Source of the DNA: a bacterium
GTDB lineage: Bacteria; JAHJDO01
DNA: 30,663 nucleotides
Direction of reading: 5' to 3'
NCBI GenBank assembly: GCA_030652805.1
Contig: JAUSPT010000099.1
Location: 1 to 30,663, forward strand
Position numbers and translations under genes: made by a program
The notes under the pieces: generated by a model
Seen by the model: only the letters and a program-made list of their open reading frames with translations
Told to the model about the DNA's origin: nothing
Databases searched by the model: none
Part shown: positions 1-7,076 of the stretch, piece after piece
How positions within the stretch are numbered: position 1 is the first letter of the stretch
Layout of the letters: each line of letters opens with the position of its first letter

Positions 1-4
1 AAAA

Positions 5-141
5 AAATGATACTATATATCAATATCAATCAAGCTGGAAAGGAGGTGGCAGAGAGCTTGAATTGTCGTGGCGTTTCTACGTATAAAGTAAAAATGCAAA
101 AAAAGTTGAAAAGATCAACTTTTTATAACTAAACTATAACG
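5..141 (+). repeat. Left copy of perfect 137-bp terminal inverted repeat
   Basis: This stretch is identical, base for base, to the reverse complement of 30527-30663. The identity stops abruptly at base 141, and four further A residues precede it at 1-4. It contains a 10-bp perfect hairpin (100-109 pairing with 115-124, loop AAAGA), a purine-rich AAAGGAGGTGG stretch near 40-50 and two TATAAC hexamers (124-129, 135-140). No open reading frame of note was seen. It may be the end of an interspersed repeat or insertion sequence present in inverted orientation, or an assembly-graph overlap of about 141 bases. Confidence 0.95.
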
Positions 142-148
142 CTAGTTT

Positions 149-175
149 AATCCCGAAGAAATTTGGGATTTTTTT
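149..175 (+). terminator. Intrinsic terminator or attenuator just upstream of ribD
   Basis: AATCCC (149-154) pairs with GGGATT (165-170) and is followed directly by five more T residues. The T-run ends 20 bases before the ribD start, leaving little room for a promoter between them. It could end an upstream transcript or act as a leader attenuator for the riboflavin operon. No FMN-riboswitch aptamer core was recognised upstream. The stem is short, so its strength is uncertain. Confidence 0.55.
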
Positions 176-195
176 AGTTTAGCTGTAGGAATTAA

Positions 196-1302
196 ATGAT
201 TAACGAAGATATAAAATTTATGAAACTAGTTTTAGCACTGGCAAGGAAAGGAGAGGGGTATACATCTCCTAATCCAATGGTAGGAGCACTTATTGTTAAA
301 AATGGACAAATTATTGGAAGAGGATATCATTCGCGTGCTGGAGCGAATCATGCAGAGGTTTGTGCTATTAGAGATGCTGGTAAAAAGGTAAGCCATGGAA
401 CATTGTATGTGAATTTGGAACCATGTGTTCATACCAATAAAAAAACACCTCCATGTGTGCCGGCTATTATTGAAAATGGATTGAACAGAGTAGTAATAGG
501 GATGATAGATTCGAATCCGTTAGTAAAAGGCAGTGGTATGCGAGCATTAGAAAGCGCCAATATTCAGGTTGTATGCGGAGTTATGGAAAAAGAAGCAAAG
601 GAACTCAACAAGGTTTATATCAAATATATAACAACTAAACTGCCATTTGTTACAGTTAAATATGCAATGAGTGTTGATGGTAAAATTGCCACAAGAACAG
701 GTGATTCAAAATGGATAAGCAATGATAAATCCAGAAGGTTTGTGCACAGATTAAGAAGCATATCTGATGCAGTTCTTGTTGGAGTAGGTACTGTTATTAA
801 AGATAATCCTCGTCTTACACCAAGACACGGTGGTATTACAGATAGAATGCCAATGAGAATAATATTGGACAGTAGCGCAAGGATTCCTATGGAATCAAGA
901 ATTTTGGATACTAGAGAGGCGGTTACTATCGTTGTAGTTACAAAAAGAGCTCCTAAATCCAATGTTGAAAAACTGAAACAAATGGGGATTGAAGTAATAT
1001 GTTGCAAAAGCGATAAAAGCAATCTGGTTGATATTTATGACCTGCTTAGTAAATTAGGTAAAAAAGGTATTGCAAGCATCCTTGTTGAAGGCGGCTCAAG
1101 AGTTATATCCTCATTTATGGAAGAAAGAGCAGTAGACAGAATTTGTGCTTTTATTTGTCCCAAAATAATAGGTGGAAAGACGGCATTAGTTCCTTTTGTG
1201 AGCAGGGGAGTAAGTAGAATAAAAGATGCAGTTTCCCTGAAGGATATTAAAGTTAGAAGATTTAAAGATGATATAATGATAGAAGGATATCCGAACTGGT
1301 AA
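196..1302 (+). CDS. ribD: RibD: bifunctional diaminohydroxyphosphoribosylaminopyrimidine deaminase / 5-amino-6-(5-phosphoribosylamino)uracil reductase
   Basis: RibD catalyses the second and third steps of riboflavin synthesis from GTP in the cytosol: zinc-dependent deamination, then NADPH-dependent reduction of the ribosyl side chain. The N-terminal deaminase domain (about 1-145) has the zinc and catalytic signature His52-Ala-Glu54 and Cys77 with Cys87 in PCVHTNKKTPPC. The usual GR before TPPC is NK here. The C-terminal reductase domain (about 146-368) shows VKYAMSVDGKIAT and ILVEGGSRVISSF. The length of 368 residues is normal for the family. A weak ribosome site (TAGGA) lies 5 bases before the ATG. 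It is the first gene of ribD-ribE-ribBA-ribH, with ribE starting 3 bases after its stop. Confidence 0.96.
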   Translation: MINEDIKFMKLVLALARKGEGYTSPNPMVGALIVKNGQIIGRGYHSRAGANHAEVCAIRDAGKKVSHGTLYVNLEPCVHTNKKTPPCVPAIIENGLNRVVIGMIDSNPLVKGSGMRALESANIQVVCGVMEKEAKELNKVYIKYITTKLPFVTVKYAMSVDGKIATRTGDSKWISNDKSRRFVHRLRSISDAVLVGVGTVIKDNPRLTPRHGGITDRMPMRIILDSSARIPMESRILDTREAVTIVVVTKRAPKSNVEKLKQMGIEVICCKSDKSNLVDIYDLLSKLGKKGIASILVEGGSRVISSFMEERAVDRICAFICPKIIGGKTALVPFVSRGVSRIKDAVSLKDIKVRRFKDDIMIEGYPNW

Positions 1303-1305
1303 TAT

Positions 1306-1935
1306 ATGTTTACAGGAATAATTCAGGGAATAGGTAGTATTCTTAGAATAAAAAAAAGTGCTCAGACGTGGGAATTTACCATTGCATCGAAAAGCATGGA
1401 AAGCTCAAATATAGGAGATAGTATTGCCGTTAATGGAGTTTGTTTAACTATTACAAAAATAGATGGGAAAGATTTCTCAGTGGATGTAATTAATGAAACT
1501 TTACAAAGGACGAATCTTGGTTTATTGCGTATGGGAGACGGAGTTAATATTGAGAGACCTCTGCGTGTTGGAGATCAATTAAGCGGGCATTTTGTTCTGG
1601 GACATATTGATAATACAGGAACTATTATATCCACAGTTCTTGGCTCTGGGGGAATTCTTGAAGTAGAAACAAAGGATGAGATTATGACCTATATTGTTGA
1701 GAAAGGTTCTATAGCTGTTGACGGGGTAAGCTTGACAGTTGCCGAAGTTTATAAAAAGAGTTTCAAAGTCGCGCTTATTCCGCATACTACCAGCATTACA
1801 ACATTGCGTAATAAAAAAATAGGAGATATTGTCAATTTAGAGGTAGATATATTGGGGAAACATGTTGCCAAAATTTTAAAACATAAAGAATCAAAGCTGA
1901 GTTTAGGCTTTTTGGAAGAAAAGGGGATAATCTAA
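1306..1935 (+). CDS. ribE: Riboflavin synthase alpha subunit
   Basis: Riboflavin synthase dismutates two molecules of 6,7-dimethyl-8-ribityllumazine into riboflavin and the pyrimidinedione that RibH re-uses. The protein begins with the hallmark MFTGII and contains two homologous lumazine-binding barrels. The first has VNGVCLTI and GHFVLGHID; the second has VDGVSLTV and [10 protein letters not shown], ending in a short C-terminal helix. The length of 209 residues is usual. It starts 3 bases after ribD and ends 2 bases before ribBA, so translational coupling is likely. Some databases call this gene ribC. No unusual features were seen. Confidence 0.97.
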   Translation: MFTGIIQGIGSILRIKKSAQTWEFTIASKSMESSNIGDSIAVNGVCLTITKIDGKDFSVDVINETLQRTNLGLLRMGDGVNIERPLRVGDQLSGHFVLGHIDNTGTIISTVLGSGGILEVETKDEIMTYIVEKGSIAVDGVSLTVAEVYKKSFKVALIPHTTSITTLRNKKIGDIVNLEVDILGKHVAKILKHKESKLSLGFLEEKGII

Positions 1936-1937
1936 AT

Positions 1938-3149
1938 ATGAAGAAATATAAGTTCAACACAATCCAGCAAATAATAAAGGATATTAAAGAAGGGAAATTT
2001 GTTATTGTAGTGGATGATGAAAACAGGGAAAACGAAGGAGATCTGGTTATAGCAGCAGAGAAGATAACTTCAGATGGAATTAATTTTATGGCAAAGCATG
2101 GCAGGGGCCTAATCTGTGTTCCTATGACAGAAAAACGCCTGAAAGAGTTAAAAGTTGACGCTATGGTGCCTGATAGTTCCGACCGGCTGGATACGGCTTT
2201 TACCGTATCAGTTGATGCAAAAAAAGGTATAACAACAGGTATATCAGCTCATGACAGGGCATTAACTGTAAAAAGACTTATAGACTTCAAGGCAAAGCCG
2301 AATGACTTAACAAAGCCCGGACATATTTTTCCACTAAAAGCTAAAGCTGGAGGTGTGTTGGAAAGAGCCGGGCATACAGAGGCATCTTTGGACCTGGCAG
2401 AACTGGCTGGATTATATCCTGCGGGTGTGATTTGTGAAATAATGAATGAAGACGGAACCATGTCAAGGGTTCCTGAACTTATTAAGTTTGCAAAACAGTA
2501 CAATTTGAAAATATGTACAATAGCAGACCTGATTAAATATAGAGGAAAATTCGGGAAATTAATCAAAAGGATTGTAGAGACGAAACTACCGACAAAATAT
2601 GGACAATTTAGACTCATTGCCTATGAAGACATAATAGATCACTCTGTTCATGTTGCACTTGTGAAAGGAGATATTAAAAATAAGAAGGATGTGCTTGTAA
2701 GAGTACACTCGCAATGCTTAACAGGAGATATATTGGGTTCATTAAGATGTGATTGCGGCGACCAATTGTCTCAATCATTAACAGAAATTCAAAAACAAGG
2801 CGAAGGAGTGCTTCTTTATATGTCTCAGGAAGGCAGAGGAATTGGCCTTGCAAATAAATTACGTGCATACAGTCTTCAGGATGAAGGCTTGGATACAGTT
2901 GAAGCGAATGTAAAGCTTGGTTTTCGTCCAGATTTAAGGGATTATGGAATTGGAGCCCAGATACTAGTAGATCTAGGACTAAAAACTATACGTCTCTTAA
3001 CAAATAATCCGAAGAAGATTATTGGATTGCAAGGCTATGGACTGAAGGTTACAGAGAGAATTCCTATCGAAGTTGAACCGACTAGTGAGAACAAAAAATA
3101 TCTCAAGACAAAGAAAGAGAAATTAGGGCATATACTGAGGCATATATAG
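1938..3149 (+). CDS. ribBA: RibBA: 3,4-dihydroxy-2-butanone-4-phosphate synthase / GTP cyclohydrolase II
   Basis: This fusion supplies both precursors of lumazine. The N-terminal DHBP synthase (about 1-200) splits ribulose 5-phosphate and shows the acidic metal-binding loop [12 protein letters not shown], plus [19 protein letters not shown] and [13 protein letters not shown]. The C-terminal GTP cyclohydrolase II (about 205-403) opens GTP. It has the three zinc cysteines Cys260, Cys271 and Cys273 in [16 protein letters not shown], then [13 protein letters not shown] and a [12 protein letters not shown] nucleotide-site stretch. Both active-site sets look intact, so it is probably functional in both halves. 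The length of 403 is typical. A 60-bp A-rich spacer (3150-3209) with no clear gene or hairpin separates it from ribH. Confidence 0.97.
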   Translation: MKKYKFNTIQQIIKDIKEGKFVIVVDDENRENEGDLVIAAEKITSDGINFMAKHGRGLICVPMTEKRLKELKVDAMVPDSSDRLDTAFTVSVDAKKGITTGISAHDRALTVKRLIDFKAKPNDLTKPGHIFPLKAKAGGVLERAGHTEASLDLAELAGLYPAGVICEIMNEDGTMSRVPELIKFAKQYNLKICTIADLIKYRGKFGKLIKRIVETKLPTKYGQFRLIAYEDIIDHSVHVALVKGDIKNKKDVLVRVHSQCLTGDILGSLRCDCGDQLSQSLTEIQKQGEGVLLYMSQEGRGIGLANKLRAYSLQDEGLDTVEANVKLGFRPDLRDYGIGAQILVDLGLKTIRLLTNNPKKIIGLQGYGLKVTERIPIEVEPTSENKKYLKTKKEKLGHILRHI

Positions 3150-3209
3150 AGTAAAATAATAAATTTCAAATAACAAACAAAAAAATCAAAAAACAAACAG
3201 GGGGTAAAA

Positions 3210-3677
3210 ATGAAAGTGTATGAAGGGAAACTAGTTGTTGAAGGAAAGAAGTTTGGTGTTGTTGTATCAAGGTTCAATGAGTTCATTACATCAAAGATGC
3301 TGGATGCGTGCATAGACACACTCAAGCGTCACGGCGCTAAGGATGAAGAGATAGCTGTTACCTGGGTGCCTGGATCATTTGAGATTCCGTATGCAGCAGA
3401 TAAGATGGTAAAAACGAAGAAGTATGACAGTGTTATTTGTATTGGCGCATTGATTCGCGGTGGCACACCTCATTTTGACTATATAAGCTCACAGGTAACA
3501 AAGGGAATAGGCCAAGTCTCTCTCTCTACAGGAGTGCCTGTGATATATGGTGTAATTACCTGCGATACATTGGAGCAGGCAATTGAAAGAGCAGGAACAA
3601 AATCTGGAAACAAGGGCAGGGACGCCGCTCTCTCAGCAATTGAAATGGTAAATCTGTTTGATGAGATAGGAAAGTAA
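3210..3677 (+). CDS. ribH: 6,7-dimethyl-8-ribityllumazine synthase
   Basis: Lumazine synthase condenses the RibD-derived aminouracil with the RibBA-derived butanone phosphate, giving the substrate of riboflavin synthase. It commonly forms pentamers or 60-mer capsids. Family signatures are VSRFNEFIT near the N-terminus, WVPGSFEIP in the substrate site, and [14 protein letters not shown] carrying the catalytic-site histidine. The length of 155 residues is standard. A good ribosome site (AGGGGG) lies a few bases before the ATG, unlike the coupled starts of ribE and ribBA. The stop codon touches the nusB start codon directly, the frequent bacterial ribH-nusB arrangement. Confidence 0.97.
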   Translation: MKVYEGKLVVEGKKFGVVVSRFNEFITSKMLDACIDTLKRHGAKDEEIAVTWVPGSFEIPYAADKMVKTKKYDSVICIGALIRGGTPHFDYISSQVTKGIGQVSLSTGVPVIYGVITCDTLEQAIERAGTKSGNKGRDAALSAIEMVNLFDEIGK

Positions 3678-4115
3678 ATGGGAAGTCGGAGAAAAGGAAG
3701 AGAACTTGTTCTGACACTGTTGTATAGAACAGAGTTTTCTAGTGATAAAAACATAAAGCGAGCTATAGAAAATATTATCAAACTTGATACTGAACAGTAT
3801 GGATCAGATACAAGAGATTTTGCAGAAGATTTATTTAGAGGAGTACTTGCAAATAGAGAGATAATCGATAAACTTCTTGAGAAATATCTGGAGCACTGGG
3901 AGATAAACAGAGTAGCAGTTATAGATAAAAGCATAATGAAAATGGCTATACATGAGATACTCTTTAGAAATGATATTCCTGATGTCGTATCCATTAATGA
4001 AGCAGTGGAGTTGGCCAAGAAGTATAGTACAGAGAAGAGCGGAGGATTTGTTAATGGAATTCTTGACAGGATAAGAAAAGATAAAAGGGGAATATTGAAA
4101 TCTATAAATGAATAG
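3678..4115 (+). CDS. nusB: Transcription antitermination protein NusB
   Basis: NusB is a small all-helical RNA-binding protein. With NusE (ribosomal protein S10) it binds boxA RNA and helps RNA polymerase resist termination in rRNA operons. The N-terminal GSRRKGRELVLTLLY matches the NusB start, and the middle and C-terminal helices (VIDKSIMKMAIHEIL, NEAVELAKKYSTEKS, FVNGILDRI) are diagnostic. The length of 145 residues is usual. It follows ribH with no spacer and overlaps the next gene by 8 bases, so it is co-translated within the flavin operon. Confidence 0.96.
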   Translation: MGSRRKGRELVLTLLYRTEFSSDKNIKRAIENIIKLDTEQYGSDTRDFAEDLFRGVLANREIIDKLLEKYLEHWEINRVAVIDKSIMKMAIHEILFRNDIPDVVSINEAVELAKKYSTEKSGGFVNGILDRIRKDKRGILKSINE

Positions 4116-5895
4116 AAACAAAATTGAGGAAATAGCTCTCTGGCTCAGCACAGGATTTCTGGCATTTCTGGTTCTATTTAGACCATTAGTCTCAGGAATA
4201 AGCTATCCATGGTCAAATACTGTATGTCAGCTTACTATTTTGCTAATTTTAGCAGTTTGGATTACTAAGTGTATCTGGCTGGGTAGATTTAGCCTGGTAA
4301 AAACATCCCTATATATTCCAATATTAAGTTTTGCGTTTTTTGTCATTTTATCCTGTATATACTCAGTTAATCTTAATGCCAGTTTAAAACAAGCCTATAT
4401 TATTGTTCCAAATATCTTATTGTGTTTTTTAGCCATAAATATTATTAGGGAAAAGAAACAAGTTTTTATAATCACGGCATGTCTGGTACTAGCAGCAACC
4501 GTTGTTTCTCTTTATGGTATTTATCAGTATTTCTGGGGGTTAAATGAGACAAGAAACTGGGTTCTTCAGCAAGACACACAATTCCCTATAGAACTTCTTT
4601 CCAGACTGGGTATAAATGAAATCTTTTCAACCTTTGTCTACCCGAACGCGTTAGCAGGATATCTTTTGTTAATACTGCCTCTTTGTATTTCCTTATTTTT
4701 TATTTCTAAATCTTTTTATAGGTTGTTACTTAGTGTGGCAGCAGCGAGTGTTGCTTTATGTCTTTATCTTACATATTCCAAGGGAGGATGGGGGATTTTT
4801 TTAATATTGGGCTTAGTGTCAATTCTGATTTTGATGTATAAGAAATTCAGGCATAAGAAGGGATTTTACATAGTTTCAATATCAGCAATAGTTGGGCTGA
4901 TCATATTCTCTGCGATATTCCTGAAAATTGTTGATAGAACTTATATGATCCATGACACGTTAGGTTCTTTTAAGGTAAGGTTAAATTACTGGAAGGCGTG
5001 TCCGGGTATGGTTAGAGATTTTCCATTTGGCAGTGGCATAGCTACATTTGGAAACATTTATCCAAAGTACAAGGTCCCACAGGCAAGAGAGGTGCAGCTT
5101 GCACACAATAGTTTTCTGCAACTCTGGACTGAGATAGGAACCCTAGGTGTGTTGAGTTTTTTATTGGTATGGATTATGTTTTTCAGGGATTGGCAAAAGA
5201 CATTTCGCATTGCGTATGTAAAGATACTAAGTGTGGGCATATATATGGGATGTATTGCTTTTTTGATCCATAGTCTTGTTGATTTTGATTTCTATGTACC
5301 AGGAATATCAATGAATGTATGGCTGTTTATAGGAATGATAGAGGCACAAAAGCACAGAGGCACAAAGATAATAAAAATTAATTCATTCTTTGCAAAAGTA
5401 GTGTCTTCTATGTTTTTGGTTTTAGTTGTATGGGTAATGTCTGTTATTTTAGTCAGACCGTCAATTGCAGAGATACATAAGGACAAAGCGATTGATTATT
5501 TACGCAGTAATAATCTTGGACCTGCTGAAGAAGAACTTGAGACAGCAATCCGGTTTGATAAGACCAATGGTCAATACTACTCCTTGCTGGGAGAGATATT
5601 AAGACAAAAAGCCAGGTTTGAGGAAGCAATAGCTCTTTATAGAAAAGCAATAGCGCACAATAAATATATGCCGCATTATCACTTTGCTTTGGGAAAACTT
5701 CTTATTGTGAGAGGCAAAGGGAATAGTGTAATGATAGAAGAAGGTATTAAAGAATTCGAAACAACCGTAGAATTATATCCTACAAAGCCTTTCTATCTAA
5801 AAAATCTTGCATATATATATAGGCTTATGGGCAGGAATGAGGAAGCGGGTAATTTGCTGCTAAAGGCAGAGCAGATGGGAAAGATGCGTGAGTAA
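4108..5895 (+). CDS. O-antigen ligase / polymerase family membrane protein with C-terminal TPR repeats
   Basis: The first ~440 residues hold about ten or more strongly hydrophobic segments. The Wzy_C/WaaL signature near the C-terminal end of the membrane part reads AHNSFLQLWTEIG, with His333 in the expected large periplasmic loop. The family transfers or polymerises undecaprenyl-linked glycans, for example O-antigen onto lipid A core. Residues from about 460 to 595 are soluble and contain tetratricopeptide-like helical repeats (AEEELETAIRFD, YSLLGEILRQKARFEEAIALYRKAI, LKNLAYIYRLMGRNEEA), which may bind partners. Ligase plus TPR is a recurrent architecture in candidate phyla and Deltaproteobacteria. 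It overlaps nusB and pepP by 8 bases each. The exact glycan substrate cannot be told from sequence. Confidence 0.82.
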   Translation: MNRNKIEEIALWLSTGFLAFLVLFRPLVSGISYPWSNTVCQLTILLILAVWITKCIWLGRFSLVKTSLYIPILSFAFFVILSCIYSVNLNASLKQAYIIVPNILLCFLAINIIREKKQVFIITACLVLAATVVSLYGIYQYFWGLNETRNWVLQQDTQFPIELLSRLGINEIFSTFVYPNALAGYLLLILPLCISLFFISKSFYRLLLSVAAASVALCLYLTYSKGGWGIFLILGLVSILILMYKKFRHKKGFYIVSISAIVGLIIFSAIFLKIVDRTYMIHDTLGSFKVRLNYWKACPGMVRDFPFGSGIATFGNIYPKYKVPQAREVQLAHNSFLQLWTEIGTLGVLSFLLVWIMFFRDWQKTFRIAYVKILSVGIYMGCIAFLIHSLVDFDFYVPGISMNVWLFIGMIEAQKHRGTKIIKINSFFAKVVSSMFLVLVVWVMSVILVRPSIAEIHKDKAIDYLRSNNLGPAEEELETAIRFDKTNGQYYSLLGEILRQKARFEEAIALYRKAIAHNKYMPHYHFALGKLLIVRGKGNSVMIEEGIKEFETTVELYPTKPFYLKNLAYIYRLMGRNEEAGNLLLKAEQMGKMRE

Positions 5896-6967
5896 GATGT
5901 ACAAAGAGCGTATTAAAAAGCTAAGAAAGGAGTTGGGTAAGTCAGGACTCAAATTTTTTATTGTTACAAACATACGGAATTGTCTTTATTTAACAGGCTT
6001 TACCGGCTCTGAAGGTGTGGTACTCATTACTCCAACATTGGTTTGTCTTATTGTTGATTTCCGGTATATAGAACAGGCGCAGGAGGAGGCAAAGAATACA
6101 AAAGTCATTAAAAGAGAAGGGGCTTTGCACTTGTTGTTACGAGATGTATTGAAGAAATATAAAAATGAAGAAATTGCTTTTGAGTCAGATTCCATAACCT
6201 TTAAAAAGCATAAAGAGATAAAAAAATCATTACCACAGAATCGTCTTGTGCCAACATTGAATGTAGTGGAAGGGTTGAGGGCTATTAAATATGGAGGAGA
6301 GATCGCTTTAATAGAAAAGGCAGTAAGAATCAGTGATGAAGTGTTTAAACATATCTGTGATTTTATTAAACATGGTAGAAGTGAGATCAATGTTGCAGCA
6401 GAGATAGAACATGTGGCAAAAAGAAAATGGTCCTCTTGTGTGGGGTTTGATACAATAGTACTTTCAGGAGAGAGAACATCACTTCCTCATGGGGCGCCGT
6501 CGCAGGATTTATTAAAAAACGGCATTGTTCTTTTGGACTTTGGGTGTGTGTTTTCAGGTTATAACTCAGATATCACAAGAACTATATTTCTCGGGAAAGC
6601 AACAGCGAAGCAAAAAGAAATCTACAATATTGTTTTGGAAGCACAGAAAATTGCTATTAAGAGCGTAAGCCCTGGAGTAAAAGTATCCTGTATAGATAAA
6701 GTAGCGCGTGATTATATAGCTGATAAAGGATATAGCGAATACTTTGGACATAGCACTGGTCATGGTGTTGGATTGGATGTACACGAGCTTCCTGCTATAT
6801 CAAGTAAAAGCGATGAAGTATTACAGTCAGGCATGATTTTTACAATTGAGCCTGGCATATACATTCCGGGATGGGGCGGCATCAGGATAGAAGATATGGT
6901 GGAGGTAACAGACAATGGATGTAAAATTATAACAAAGTCATCAAAAGAAATTATAGAGATTTTGTAA
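5888..6967 (+). CDS. pepP: Xaa-Pro aminopeptidase (M24B metallopeptidase)
   Basis: This cytosolic dinuclear-metal aminopeptidase removes an N-terminal residue that precedes proline. The N-terminal creatinase-like domain (about 1-125, NIRNCLYLTGFTGSEG) is followed by the pita-bread fold. All five metal ligands are visible: Asp217, Asp228 (DFGCVFSGYNSDITRT), His292 (GHSTGHGVGLDVHE), Glu321 (FTIEPGIY) and Glu335 (IRIEDMVEV). The length of 359 fits the short YqhT-type subfamily. The start given is GTG, 8 bases inside the ligase gene; an ATG at 5897 is an alternative. In many genomes this gene sits directly before efp. Here the island separates them, and the last ~101 bases of this gene recur as a diverged copy at 16485-16585. 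Confidence 0.94.
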   Translation: MSKMYKERIKKLRKELGKSGLKFFIVTNIRNCLYLTGFTGSEGVVLITPTLVCLIVDFRYIEQAQEEAKNTKVIKREGALHLLLRDVLKKYKNEEIAFESDSITFKKHKEIKKSLPQNRLVPTLNVVEGLRAIKYGGEIALIEKAVRISDEVFKHICDFIKHGRSEINVAAEIEHVAKRKWSSCVGFDTIVLSGERTSLPHGAPSQDLLKNGIVLLDFGCVFSGYNSDITRTIFLGKATAKQKEIYNIVLEAQKIAIKSVSPGVKVSCIDKVARDYIADKGYSEYFGHSTGHGVGLDVHELPAISSKSDEVLQSGMIFTIEPGIYIPGWGGIRIEDMVEVTDNGCKIITKSSKEIIEIL

Positions 6968-6974
6968 ACGCTTT

Positions 6975-7013
6975 TGTCATTGCAATCTTGTAGGGGCACA
7001 GCGTGCTGCGCCC
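6975..7013. repeat. Composite intergenic repeat, left flank of the island
   Basis: TGTCATTGC, then AATCTTG, then TAGGGGCACAGCGTGCTGCGCCC. The same two building blocks (a TGTCATTGC/GCAATCTC element and a GGGCAC-type palindrome) occur in reverse orientation at 15621-15722. The left copy seems internally shortened, because the inner arm of the TCATTGC element is missing. Such modules resemble dispersed intergenic palindromes, but no family name can be assigned from the sequence alone. Confidence 0.6.
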
Positions 7014-7019
7014 TTTTTT
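6994..7019 (+). terminator. Rho-independent terminator of the rib-nusB-pepP operon
   Basis: GGGCACAGC (6994-7002) pairs with GCTGCGCCC (7005-7013) over nine positions with one A-C mismatch, followed by six T residues. It lies 26 bases after the pepP stop and before the island's first promoter-like site, so it would separate core from accessory transcription. Confidence 0.75.
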
Positions 7020-7020
7020 C

Positions 7021-7049
7021 TTTATGGTTTGGGGATGGTGGGGTATAAT
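7021..7049 (+). promoter_or_regulatory. Putative promoter of the restriction-like operon
   Basis: A perfect TATAAT box (7044-7049) lies 28 bases before the ATG at 7077. The element 17 bases upstream (TTTATG) is only a poor -35 match, so the call rests mainly on the -10 box and on its place right after a terminator. Confidence 0.45.
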
Positions 7050-7076
7050 GGGAAAAATATGAAAGATTGGTAAAAA

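Noticed and set aside
1-195. FMN riboswitch in the ribD leader
   Set aside because: None of the conserved aptamer segments was recognised; only a simple hairpin with T-run is visible.
615-1022. Minus-strand reading frame inside ribD (135 codons)
   Set aside because: It lies wholly opposite a clear ribD gene and shows no motif; a shadow frame. The same applies to the other long minus-strand frames in coding regions, such as 3479-4018.
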